From Loxodes magnus (Eukaryota > Ciliophora > Karyorelictea > Loxodida > Loxodidae), in assembly GCA_946699065.1 (NCBI GenBank), contig CAMPDV010000359.1, forward strand, positions 186,001-250,000: a stretch of DNA of 64,000 nt, read 5' to 3'. Positions 53,152 through 63,988 of this stretch are shown here, piece by piece. A program made the position numbers and the translations under genes. Numbering within the stretch: the stretch's first letter is position 1; every line of letters begins with the position of its first letter. The notes under the pieces were generated by a model that was not told the DNA's origin, made no database searches, and was given only the letters and a program-made list of their open reading frames with translations.

Positions 53152-54045
53152 GCTTTTGATCATTACTATGGATTAAAATTTTTTAAAGAAATCTTTTTAT
53201 TTATTACAAAATTCTTTTAATTTAATTTAATTGGAATTATATATACTTAATATAAAAAATCAAACTAATTTTCATTAATATTTTTAACTCAGAAATTATA
53301 AATTTTGTTTTCAAATACTATCACAAAAATTTTTTAATTATTCTGGATCAAAATTATTAGGTAGTGTAAAAAGATCAAGCAAAAAGCAAAATTAAAATTT
53401 TCAGTGATCTAAAAATTTTCTAAATATCTTCACTTAATTTAATTATTTAAATTTTTTTTTAAATCTTAACTTGTTTTTAAAATTTCTATTAATTGATTTA
53501 AATAATTTCTTTCATTTTAATCTCTTTTCTCTTAAAAATCTTTTAATTCTAAATTTAATTTGTTATTGGTGTTGATAAAATTTGCTCATATTTTTATTGA
53601 TAAAATTTACATTTTCCTTTAATTAATACATATGAAAAAAATATTAAATTTGTAATCTCAAATTTTATATTCTAAAAAACTATTTTTCTTTTTAAAAAAT
53701 ATTTTTTTAAATCTTATTTTTTTAATCTTAAAATTAAAAAAGAATGAATATCCTCATTTTATTTATTATAAATAATTAAATGATAACTAAATTTTTTGTT
53801 TTCATGTTTCTAGACTTTTTTTTCCTTCTTTTTTATATAATTTTTTACTCTCATAAATATTTTTCAAACTAAAACTCATAATATTCAAAATTATTTGTTT
53901 TATTAAAAATATTTTAATAGATATAAAAAAGTCTAATAAAAATATTTTATTTTAATCCTTTTTTCCTTATAATTAAAAAAATTAATTTAATATTTTTATC
54001 TATAGAATATTCTAATATTAAATTTTCTTATGATTAAATTAAAAT
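53152..54045. other. AT-rich intergenic region, nothing supported
   Basis: Poly-A/T rich DNA downstream of two converging coding regions. No feature is seen. Confidence 0.5.
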
Positions 54046-54882
54046 TAAAAAGTTTAAATTGGAGTTTAATGAACTTGGAGGACTTTCAACCTCGTGTTCA
54101 TAGGACCAGTTTGATAACCTGGCTGGAACCAGCTCCCTTCAGGATTCTTTCTTCAGTCGCCTTAGATTGTATACCACTTCGGTTTGTAGATTTGACCTCC
54201 TGACGGATAAAATTAGTTACAGAATTCTCGTCTAATCTTATCCTAATATTAGTACTATTATTTTTCTTATTATTTTCTATTCCAGTACTATTATTTAATT
54301 AATTTCAATTTCTAACATTGTCTATATTTATGTCCAGTTTGTTTGCATACAAAACATCTTGGTTTATTCCTAATTAATTTCTTGTCTGGACTCCTCGGTA
54401 AATTAATAGCTCCTTCTATGTCCATTGGATCTTGAATTGTCTAGTGTTGCTACTTGCTGTTCTCTTCAAGCACAGAAGCTTTCTTTCCATTCCTTGAGCT
54501 CAGTAACTTGATTTTTTAGAGCTCTATTCTCTAATCGTAGCTTCTTTACTTCCTCCTTCAGGTCAGAGAATGCGACTAAAATTTATGCCTGTCCTTCCTG
54601 GAACTGTGGCATCGCAAACTTTCGCACGGCTGTTGCTTCTTGCGTCTCCAGCACATTTCTAGGTCCTTCCTCTTCAGTTGGTGTCTTCGAAGTAGCCTTT
54701 TGGCGCTTTTGTCCCATCTTTTAAGTTGATCTGGAAGTTCCTAGTTGAGTCTATTATTCTTGAAGGTTTTGAGAAGAAGATTATTTCTAGGAAGAAGACG
54801 TGTTAGTTAGAGATGAGGGTTCTTACTTTCTCTCCCCTTTTTAGGAGGTGGTATTAAAGCCTTTCTTGAACCCTTCTACCAT
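54046..54882 (-). CDS. Gag-like CCHC ORF (MVEGFK type), second copy
   Basis: Starts MVEGFKKGFNTTSQKGERK at ATG 54882, like the ORF at 38397. It has a Ser/Gln-rich region, a coiled coil (FSDLKEEVKKLRLENRALKN), then in the +1 frame DPMDIEGAINLPRSPDKKLI and the zinc knuckle CFVCKQTGHKYRQC (CX2CX4HX4C). A basic C-terminus follows (GQIYKPKWYTIQGDW, GSWFQPGYQTGPMNTRLKVL). The frame change may sit at a 13-nt GT-AG stretch (GTAGCAACACTAG), which would join ...WREQQ to TIQDPMDIE. The 3' end is approximate. Its 3' 355 bp are repeated at 32706-33061. Confidence 0.7.
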
Positions 54883-54891
54883 TTTTTTTAA

Positions 54892-56097
54892 TCAATATTC
54901 TAATATTAATAAATAAGATTAAAGAGTGCGTAGTATCTCAAAGGCGGGCAACTCTTTAATAAAGATTTTTAAAGTAAAATTTTTTTATTTAAGTCTTCCA
55001 CAGTATTAGTCTTTCGTGAGTCTTGTCTTCTATAGGGCCATGATCGCAATGTTCTCTAAGAGACCTTAGTATCTAACATCTTTCATCATTAACGTTACTT
55101 GATGCCTCTTTAGTTTTTGTCTTCTCTTGGCTTCCTCAAGATTCTTGTTCAATTCTTCACCCATAGGTACTTCCTGGTGCTAGATCTTAAATAAATCTCA
55201 GTTGGAGGATTGTTCCTTCCTATTTATTTATATATAAAAAAGGATAAAAGGATAAAATTAAGTTTATAGTTTTAGAAAAGAGCTCCAGGGTTCACTTGTT
55301 TTTGTTCCTGCTCTTTCCTGAACTAAAGGACTGCGTAAGACTACATTAGTCCGCCATCCTTGTCTCTCCCTCATCCACTAATTATCGTTATAGTTTCTTC
55401 TTCCATTTTTATAAAACTCGTTGTTTCTTGAGTTGTAGAATTTCTTTCTGTATACTTATCCTGTTCTTGTTGGTCATATTCTGAAAAGTTAGTCTAATAT
55501 TTATTACTTGTTAATTTTTTCAATTTCTTGTTTCTTCCAGCATTTTTTCCAGCAATGATTTTTCTAGCATAAATACCACCGAATCTTTTTGCGATAATAA
55601 TTGATCTTATTTATTTCTTATTATTAGAATTCCGATTCGATTTCCATTGGGATATTTGATTATTAATCTTATTAATCTAATAATTTTTAAATTATTACTT
55701 GTTATTATTCTTGTTTTTCTTAAAGTTGCTTTATTTGATATTCAATTTAAGAAAAATGAAATTGGAACATTTGAGGGACTTCGTTAAATTATTTATCAAT
55801 TTATTCCAATTTAATTACTATTTACGATTAGATTTTATTTAATGATTCATCTATGGATGGGAATTATAGGTTTAATTATTCCATTAATTTTTCTAGTAAG
55901 TTTTCTAAATTTTTTATTTTTTATCTTTTCTTTTTCAAGTCATATTGGATATTTGATATCCTTTGCTGAACTGATTATGCAAAGGATTCCTTAGATTATT
56001 AATCTTTATCTTATTAAGGCTATTCTTCAATTAAATTAGGTTATTCTTATTTTTTTAAGTATTCGTTAATAGAGGTCTATTATTTCTTAGGTGCCAT
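54892..56097 (-). CDS. Gag-like CCHC ORF (YRKKF type), second copy
   Basis: A single frame from ATG 56097, beginning MAPKKQQTSINEYLKKQEQP. A coiled coil (KIKNLENLLEKLMEQL), a Gln-rich linker and IPMEIES follow. The knuckle region is WYLCQKNHCWKKC, with the first Cys replaced by Trp, so it is probably a damaged knuckle of the CX2CX3HX4C type. Then come RIWPTRTGQVYRKKFYNSRN, a basic tail with RQGWRTNVVLRSPLVQE, and a helical end (MGEELNKNLEEAKRRQKLKR). The first in-frame TGA is at 54892, which places the common 3' hairpin (54921-54957) inside the frame. The real stop may be earlier. Confidence 0.6.
54921..54957 (-). repeat. Element 3' hairpin after Gag-like ORF
   Basis: The minus strand reads AAAGAGTTGCCCGCCTTTGA then GATACTACGCACTCTTT, the same hairpin family as at 39.9 kb (AAAGAG pairs with CTCTTT). 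It separates the two Gag-like ORFs, suggesting the end of one element and the start of the next. Confidence 0.75.
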
Positions 56098-56727
56098 TTT
56101 ATATATAATAATAATTTATTTCTTATATTAGATATATTTATTTCCAACTACCTATATTTATTCTAAAATTTAAAATCTAAATTTTAACTTCAATTTTCAC
56201 TTTATTCTATAGCATTTAGAAAAAATTAACCTTTTCTTTTCGCAAAATTTTAAAATTGATACACTTTTTTTAATTTTAAGATAAAATTTTACTTAATAAC
56301 TATATTATTTTTTGTATTTATATCTTTAAAAAAATGATTAAAGAATTGATTTTTTAGTATTTTTACATTTTAAACTTATACTTTTTGCATTTTAGTTAAA
56401 TAAATACATATATCATAAAAGTTCTCTTTTATTTATCTTTCTTTATAAATAAAACAATAAAACTAATTAATTTATTTTAATTTCTGCATTTTTATTTTAA
56501 TTTAATAATTCTTTCATAAATTATATTTCCATCCTAAAATTTTTGTATAATATAAAAGCTTAAACAAAAGATATAATAATTTTAAAGAGCTCGAAACATT
56601 TAATCTAAATTAGATTTTTATTTTTATAAGATAATATATTGAACTTTTTAGATACTGCTTTGCTTTTATATGATAATTTTTTTAATTAAAATTATATTTT
56701 ATATTGAAATTATTAAAATTATAAAGT
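56098..56727. other. AT-rich intergenic region, nothing supported
   Basis: AT-rich spacer between the WD40 gene end and the Gag-like ORF start, both on the minus strand. No element is recognised. Confidence 0.45.
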
Positions 56728-58979
56728 TCATATTCTCTTTAACTTTTGAGTCAATATCATCTTCATATTCTCACTAGCCACTGTGTTCTCAAAACTACAG
56801 TTAACTATTTGCGTTATGGATCTTTGTTGCAACTCATTCTAACTCCACTCCTGCTTTATTTAAACTCTAAACTTACCTTCTTTTATACTTGATTAGCTTA
56901 TATATTTCTAAGTATACCTGATATATTTCACTTTCTTATTACTTTTTCCTATCCACCTGATATTATGTTTTTGTTGTCTTTACTAAGAGTCACTGTATAA
57001 ATTTCTCCCTCGTGACCTATTAACGTTACTAGATTCTCGCCTGTTTAGAAATTCCATATTCTTATTGTACTTTCTCATGAGCCAGATATTATAAATTTAT
57101 TTTCATTTGCTATTGCTAAACTTCTCACTGCATTTGTATGACCTTCTAATGTTCTTAAGCATTGTCCAGTTAATAAATCCCATACTTTTATTGATTTGTC
57201 ACCACTTCCTGATATTATGTATTTATTATCCAGTGTTAAAATTACTGATCCAATTCAGCGAGAATGTCCAAAGAGAGTTCGAATACACCTTCCTGTTGAG
57301 AATTCCCAGATTTTTATTGTCTTATCGTCACTTCCCGATATAATTTACTCCATGTCACTCGTCACAACTACCGAATTAACATAACTCATATGCCCCTTCA
57401 AAGTATCCTTACAAGTTGCTGCTTAAAAATCTCATATCTTTATAGTTTCATCTAAACTTCCTGAAACGATTCAATTCTGGTCGCTCGTTACAGCTACTGA
57501 ATATACGTAGCCCGTATGTCCCATTAAAGTACTCTTACAAGCAGTTGTTTAGAAATCTCATATCTTTATTGTCTTATCGTCACTTCCTGATACAATTCAC
57601 TTCTGGTCGCTTGTTACCACTACTGATCAAACTACACTCGTATGTCCAGTTAAAGTGCTCTTACAGGTCCCATTCAGTAAATTCCATATCTTTATAGTTT
57701 TATCAGAACTCCCTGATATGATTCATTTCATGTCTCTTGTTACCGCTAGAGAATTAACTTAATGCGTGTCCGTCAAAATATTATATGGTTCAGGCAAGTC
57801 TAATTCAGCATTAGTTAAGTTAGCTTCATCTAAATTGCAATTGATTAGTTGTGCATTTCTTAGATTGACTTCTTAAAGATTTGCACCTTTTAAATTACAA
57901 TCTTCAAAAATTATGTTGCTCAAGTCTGCACCTCTGATTGTTACTCCCTTAAAATTCTTTTAATTAAAATAAGGATTCAAATTTTTCAATATCGTAATTG
58001 AATTTGCTGAAGCTTGCTCTATATCTTTAAATGTTTTAGACAGCTGTATGACTTCATTCAACTTTTATATCAGACTTTAATTTGAATTTTATTTGAACTG
58101 ATTAATAATATCTTGGGAATTACATAAGTTAGATTTATTTAAAGGATTTTCTCTCACTCTTAAACCTGTCAATCCTTATTTTGAGAATTTTTCCACGAAT
58201 TTAATAACGTTTTCGTTTGATACTGTTTAAAAATCATACTTATTTTTTAACTTTAAATATTCAGTTACTAAATTTGCTAAATCATGTGTTTCTAAAATCT
58301 TATTATCTTTTTTGACTTGAATGAATTTCATCGTGTTGTAACAGTTATCGACCATATACTCAGAGAATTGATCTTCGTTTACTTCTTCAATCTCATTATC
58401 GTTAAAATTTGATATCATTTACTTTGTTTGTTCATATTGATTCTATATTTATTTTAGTAACTTCACTCTTTAATCGTGCTGACTTCTATTTTCAGATTTT
58501 AATTATATGAGTTTCTGAAAACTTGTAATTGAATCTCTTAAATTAGTAATAATTATATAGCTTTATTCTATGCTGCTTCATAACTGTCCAAAAATACTTT
58601 CAGTTTCTTTTTTGCAAACTTATTAGATGATATTACTGAAAAACTTTTATATAATTACTATAGTTTTTATTTATTTCATTTATTTCATCTAGTAAGTATT
58701 AAAGCATCTAGTAAAATATTAAAATCTTTCCTTTAACTTTGCTTCTTGTTGAAACTAAATAAGTTGCGTTTAGAAACTTTCTATAGTTTAGAAATCTAAT
58801 AATTCTGGTATTTATCCTTTGAAAGTTTATCTATGTGTTTTACAAACAAACTAATTATCAAACTCTAATCCGTTGGTAATACATTTTGCACATATTACAC
58901 ATCCACAATGAAGGATTTTTGGAATTCTTTAAGCTGAGTCATAAGATTCTTTACAACGTTAACAGTTGTTTTAGTTCAT
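56728..58979 (-). CDS. RING-pentapeptide-WD40 protein
   Basis: From ATG 58979: a RING-like zinc finger (CQRCKES...ILHCGCVICAKCI...CKTHR), then a long helical region. Pentapeptide repeats follow (GADLSNIIFEDCNLKGANLQ, then EANLTNAELD). Seven or more WD40 repeats complete the core (VNSLAVTRDMKWIISGSSDK, KTIKIWDF and similar). Trp is coded by both TGA and TGG. A 23- or 26-nt intron near the 3' end gives a C-terminus ...VNCSFENTVASENMK...LKRI-TGA at 56728-56730. It is probably a ubiquitin-ligase-like adaptor with a beta-propeller substrate site; RING spacing departs from the classic C3HC4 pattern (Cys in place of His), so ligase activity is inferred. Confidence 0.85.
56851..56876 (-). other. Short intron (23 or 26 nt) in WD40 gene
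   Basis: The minus strand starts GTAAGTTTAG and ends AAAG or AAAGCAG. Splicing at phase 0 after NQVQKK switches to a frame with balanced composition that ends in TGA. Both acceptor choices keep the frame. Confidence 0.6.
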
Positions 58980-59406
58980 TTTTATTATAAATTAAATAGA
59001 TCCAAAAAAAATCTGTTTAATTACTCTCAAATATTTAAATTTAATTCCAAAATAAAAAAATGTTCTTCATTTATTACAATTTAATAATTAATTTTTCTTT
59101 ATTTATATTTAAATTATTTTATAAAAGATTTAGTATATTAAGACTCTCTGAATGTAATTTCTTATTTATTATATAAATAACTATTTTATTTATTTATTTA
59201 CATTCTATTTAAGTTATTAAAATGTAGTAATCATTATTTTTATTTCACTCATTTTTTAATATTATTTATCAATTATAAAAATTAAAATTTAATGCCTACA
59301 TAAATTTCCTAAGATATAGTTCAATCATTTTTATTAATAGCAATTTGAATCAGATAAGTAAATCTTTTAACTTACTATAATAGTTTTATTACATCAGGCA
59401 TTATTT

Positions 59407-60410
59407 TCAATTTCTTTGAGACACATTTAATAATATCCATTTAATTGATTGGAGTTTTAGTGGATTTTCAACAACTTTCCCATCAGGCATCAAAAGAATC
59501 CCAAGATTTAAATAAAGTTTTAAAGCTTTTGAAATCCAAGTGCTCTTCTTTTCTTTATCTTGATGACCTTTTCTTTTTTGTGAGTGATTTTGATTTTTTT
59601 TCATTAATTTTTACTAAATAAATTTAGCATAATTTATCTTTCTTGCTTTTTATTCTTGCCAAGTATATAACTTAAGTTTTCACTAAATTGCTCTTGCATT
59701 TCTAATAATTTTAAATTGTTTTTTCTGAATTTTTAGCGTTATTTATGAAGATATTCTTTTTAACTGTAATAAAGTTTTTCTTTCTAATCTTAGCATTTTA
59801 AGATTAATATTTTCAATTTGTATTTTATACTCTTTCTAATATTATTCTGTTTAATTCAGTATCTGTAATTTTTAACTAACTAGTTATAAAACTTGATTAT
59901 CAATTTCTCTTAGTTACGTGTTCAAAATTGAGAGATTGATTATTTTGACTTTGCAGTATATCCATAAAACCTTGATGTTTCTTTTTTACGATTGTAGTCT
60001 CAAGAAGATTTCTTACTACTTATTGAGGAGTTCTTTTACTTTCTATGTCCTTCTTAAGACTCTTGGCATCTTCCTAGCTTCCTAGAGATCTAAGTTTATT
60101 TTAATAAGTATTCGAGGTTTATCTGCTCTACTGTATTGAATTTAATGACTTATTTGATTATTTGATAAGTTTTCTTAGATTAGTATTTCTATTTGATTTG
60201 CTGGGTTTATTTTTCTTTTACATTCCTTACTAAAATTTTTCCTATAATCTTCTTGGTAAATAAAAGATGAGTCATTAGAATGAGAAGCAGTTGAATTATC
60301 TTAAATTGTATCTGAGTATCAGCTCTTCAGTTTCATCAAATTCTTTACCCAATATACTGCCCAGTTGGCATATAAGGACTGAAGAAAGAAATTAAAATAT
60401 TAGATCTATT
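59407..60410 (-). CDS. Hypothetical coiled-coil protein, frame uncertain
   Basis: The minus strand is clearly coding-like but switches frame. Blocks include SFIYQEDYRKNFSKECKRKI, DKPRILIKINLDLQEARK, VVRNLLETTIVKKKHQGFMD and LKLLEMQEQFSENLSYILGK. The 3' end is MKKNQNHSQKRKGHQDKEKK, then WISKALKLYLNLGILLMPDG, ending with TGA at 59407-59409. Short introns or indels probably join the blocks; I could not place them. The start is unknown, and the family is not recognised. Confidence 0.5.
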
Positions 60411-60448
60411 TTTTAAGCAATAGATAAGTGTTACCCCATTATAAAAAA

Positions 60449-61540
60449 ATGGAATAATAGGTCCGTCTTTCAAAAAACTAAATAAGGAAAGCAAGAAAGC
60501 AAGCGACGAAAGAGGAACTAAGAAAATAAAGACAATAATAAGAATCTAGCTCTTCACCTGAAGGAAAAATAATGATAGATCCAACTGAGTCAGTTAATCC
60601 ACAAATTTAGAGTAACAACTTTCTTCAAGAATAAATTGAAAAAATGAAAGTAATGATCACTAAATAAGATGAAATGATATTCAATTACGGAGATCGAATT
60701 CGAGAACTTATGGATTTCATCGAAGATTAAAACAACGAATTAAAAATATTGAGAAGCTAGCTAATAAAAAATAGTTTAGTTACAGAATAGTAATTATGAG
60801 AAATATCATAATCAAATTTTAAATAATCTCAATGCATTATTATAGAAGAAACTCCAACCAAATTTTAGAATACAGAATAAAATAAACCTAGTTAAGAATA
60901 GACAAGCACGGATTTAACTAAAAGAATTGAACAACTGGAAAATAAAATAATTAAAAAGAAGAACACTGAAAAATAAATAAAAAATTGTTGGTATTGCTAC
61001 TCACGTAATCACTTACTAAGACACTGCAAAGAATGAAAGAATTTACAGATAAGAGAAGAGCAGAAAACATGAAGAGCTTTAAATAAATTATGAATTACTG
61101 AAAATGGAGTTTACAGACAAAAACTTTTAATACGCAACAAAGAAAATTAACAGTGGTAACCATCCACTTACAAAAAAGGTCAGGAAGACTTACCACGTAA
61201 AAAAGTTGGTCTACAGGTACCTGGTTGAAAACCCAGGGATAGCAAACTTTTATTTAACACTAAGTTCATTTATTGTTATTATTATTATTTTTAAGCAATA
61301 ATATTACTAAATATGCATTTCATAATAATTTTACATTTAAGAAATAAACAAAATATTAAATTCATCGATAAGGACAATTTGAGCAAAATCTTTCGCAAAG
61401 TCTGCGTTGGATTGCAGAGTCGATGGTGGCTTGGTATTACCTACAGATTAAGCGGAAAAGATAAATCCCCAAACATTACTCTTATGAGAACCTTTTATAT
61501 TATTGTTCTTGACGACTTCCAAAATAAAAAAATTTAATTT
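60449..61540 (+). CDS. Gag-like CCHC ORF, fifth copy
   Basis: From ATG 60449 one frame gives a basic Gln-rich start, IDPTESVN, a coiled coil (LQEQIEKMKVMITKQDEMIF; LTKRIEQLENKIIKKKN), then the zinc knuckle CWYCYSRNHLLRHC (CX2CX4HX4C) near 60986. A basic tail follows (YKKGQEDLPRKKVGLQVPGW). Unlike the copies at 38 and 54 kb, the coiled coil and knuckle share one frame. The frame stays open to 61540 through VCVGLQSRWWLGITYRLSGK. The true stop may be earlier. Confidence 0.65.
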
Positions 61541-61785
61541 AAACATAATATATAGCAAATAAAATTAAATATCAAGACTTTAATAAATCTATTTTTATGC
61601 AATTTGTAATTAAATTTTATTAAATACTCTTTTATTTAGTTTTTTTTCTTAATCATTTGAATCCTTCAGAAAAATTAGTGGTAAAGTAAAATATTTTTTT
61701 AAAATAGGTTGTTCAAAAATCCTCATTTAAAGACTTTTTGTAAAATTGTAGATATATAATTAATTAAGCTAATATATTGATTTGA
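61541..61785. other. Short AT-rich spacer
   Basis: AT-rich DNA between the convergent Gag-like ORF and the small gene at 61786. Nothing is recognised. Confidence 0.4.
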
Positions 61786-62174
61786 TCACACAGATGAAAT
61801 AGCAATTAAATCATCTAAATTGAAGTTAAACTGATTTTCTATTAAGATTTCTTGTCTATTAATTAAATTCTCTTATACTTTTCTAATATCTATTCCATTT
61901 TATTTCTTTACATTTTCGTTCCGAAAACATTTAAATGTTTCAAACTTCTGTAAATAGAATAATAGTTTCCTTTATTATCTTTAAGTGGAAAAGCTTCTAT
62001 TGTTATGTTTTAATTTTCTCTTAAATCTATTTCTAAGAACTTTAATTAATTGTTGCCTTTTATCTCAATTTCTTCTTCTTAGATTTGCTTTTATTTTTTA
62101 AAATTTAGTTTAGCTAATTTGTTAAAGCTCTATCTTAATAACCTTCTATCTCTTTTATCTTTCTTACTTTCCAT
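61786..62174 (-). CDS. Small hypothetical protein, 121 aa, complete
   Basis: ATG at 62174: MESKKDKRDRRLLRQSFNKL, then Lys/Glu-rich (KKQKQIQEEEIEIKGNNQLK), FPLKDNKGNYYSIYRSLKHL, and after a 23-nt intron EILIENQFNFNLDDLIAISS, ending Val-TGA. The spliced length is an exact multiple of three and TAA/TAG codons read well as Gln. The family is not recognised. It is a compact example of the code and the tiny introns of this genome. Confidence 0.65.
61856..61878 (-). other. 23-nt intron in small gene
   Basis: The minus strand begins GTATAAGAG and ends TTAATAG. Removal joins MEQILEK to QEILIENQ and leads to a TGA stop. Confidence 0.6.
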
Positions 62175-62608
62175 AGATATATTTATAAAAAATGATAAAA
62201 TAAAAAGAATTGTTTGTTTTTATTTAAATTAAGCCTTTTGATATCTATTTATATTTTAATCTTAACTTAATTTTTATTTCTATTTAAGAAAATTAGAATT
62301 ATAGTTACTGAAATTAATTATTTAAAGCTTTTACTTTAAATTATATTATTTGGATATAAAATTACCTTTTATATTAATTAAGCTATTTTATATCTTATAA
62401 TTGAAGCTTATAATTATTATAAGTGTCTTACTTTAATTTAAAGTGATTAAAGGATAAAATATACTATCAATTATTTAATTTTTAATACTTTTATTATTAT
62501 TTCAATAAAGCAATACATTTTAGCTAAACTTTCAAATTCCTATCTTTTAATTATTACCAATACTTATAACAAACAATATTCAAATTTCTTAACTTATTAT
62601 TATCAAAT
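62175..62608. other. AT-rich spacer upstream of SINE-like element
   Basis: AT-rich sequence with no supported feature; it may hold the promoter of the small minus-strand gene. Confidence 0.4.
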
Positions 62609-63010
62609 GCATGTCCGCCGCCTAACAAAAACTACTAGGTAATCTGGTCCAGTGTATACTGCACTGCGAGTAATCTCGCACTAGATCCCACCACGGGGAA
62701 GGGTGGATAAGCTCCGTTGAGATATGCCTAACTTACCCCGAAGGTTCTCTTTAGCAGTATGAAAGTTTTACTGACGGGCCTTCTAATTAATGACTTAGTA
62801 ACTAATTCTTATTTGGACCTTATTCAAGAAGACTGAAACATTTGACTCAAGATTTAAGAATAATTTTTAATAAGAAGATTCCCCATTTTGAGAAGCTGAC
62901 ATGACTCATTGGACTTCTAGAACTTTAACAAGAAACATGAGAATATTTTTCTTAATATTAAGTATTAATATTGAAAGAGCTTCGTGCCAATAAGGTTCTA
63001 CGCGCTCTAT
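62609..63010 (+). mobile_element. SINE-like element with structured 5' RNA part
   Basis: An element of about 400 nt whose first 180 nt are GC-rich and structured. Visible hairpins are TGCGAG-TAAT-CTCGCA, CAGTGTATACTG and CCACC...GGTGG. An AT-rich body and the common 3' hairpin (62974-63010) follow. A diverged second copy lies at 43305-43690. The head is not a recognisable tRNA, 5S, SRP, U1-U6 or telomerase RNA by eye, although GAGATATGCC and ACTGACGGGCC faintly recall RNase P core blocks. The body codes for nothing clear. Sharing the 3' hairpin with the LINE at 40 kb is typical of SINEs that borrow LINE machinery. Confidence 0.7.
62974..63010 (+). repeat. Element 3' hairpin (SINE copy)
   Basis: AAAGAGCTTCGTGCCAATAA then GGTTCTACGCGCTCT. 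AGAGC pairs with GCTCT. It is almost the same as the LINE 3' hairpin at 39908-39943, including the CTACGCGCTCTATAAT end. Confidence 0.8.
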
Positions 63011-63265
63011 AATAATTTTTATTGATTTTATTATAAACTTTAGATTTCTAATTTGGATTTCTTTTATTTTTTGAGTAAGTAACTTTTTGTAAATTTTAAG
63101 AACAAAACTTTTGTTAAAGATACAAATTTTTAATAAAAATCTCCTATAATCTGTTATAAATGATTTGCAAATATTTTAGAAGAAGAAATTAATTTAATAA
63201 AAATGTTATTGAAATGAAGTTACTGACAGAAATCAATTACTTCATTTTAATTATGTTTATTAAGT

Positions 63266-63988
63266 TCAAGCATCGTTCTTTTCATCTTTCAACTCGCCTC
63301 TGTTGCTTCTTGCAATTTCTTGTTGTTCTTCTTTAGATTCCAATTATTTATTTCATTTTTTCCTACAATTTTTATTATTTTTTAGTAAATTAATGTGAAC
63401 AATTTTTATTTGAAGGTCTACATAAATTTATTTTTGAGAAGTGAAATGTTAGTTTATAAAGAGTTTATCATAATTTATTATTTTTTCCAAGTTTTCTCCA
63501 GCAAATTTATCAGAAACATTTCTAAGGGAATCCAAATAGTAGATACATTCAAAAATATCTTTAAATGAATCTTTTCTTCCGCGTAGACATAGCACATTTA
63601 CATGACATAATGACGTTTATATTGAAAATTACAAGATTAGGTGCTAAATTTAAAGAATGAAATTATTTCTTTCCTGTATTCCTTGTTAAGTTTAGTATAA
63701 TTTATTGGAGGAAATTTCTGAAATCCTTCAAGTTGCTCTCTGAATATATATGCAATGGGCATGTCTCTATAGTGTTGAGTTGCTTCTTAATAAAATTTGT
63801 TTCTTATTATATCTTCGATACATTTATCAATAGAAAGTTAGTTAGAAAACATAATTTTATCCTACTTATTAATTCCATAGAACTGAAACATCTTTTTTAC
63901 TTACTAAAAGTACTAAAATTTTTACTTACAATTGCATTCAAAGAGTTTTCCTATATCGGATTCTGAATAAGTCCTAGTTTCTTTCCAT
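63266..63988 (-). CDS. Hypothetical protein with short intron
   Basis: From ATG 63988 (MERNQDLFRIRYRKTLWMQ), a 17-nt intron (63913-63929, minus strand GTAAGTAAAAATTTTAG), then TCPLHIYSESNLKDFRNFLQ and FHSLNLAPNLVIFNINVIM. After one more frame change near 63610 it reads DSFKDIFECIYYLDSLRNVS and KFAGENLEKIINYDKLFINQ, ending ...ELKDEKNDA-TGA at 63266. Spacing of Leu/Asn residues hints at leucine-rich repeats, but this is weak. The second frame change could be an intron or an indel. Confidence 0.5.

Noticed and set aside
62609..62790. Identification of the SINE head as SRP, U1, U4, telomerase RNA or RNase P RNA
   Set aside because: None of the required cores (SRP helix 8, U1 5' end, U4 5' domain, telomere template) is present; the RNase P resemblance is limited to short blocks.
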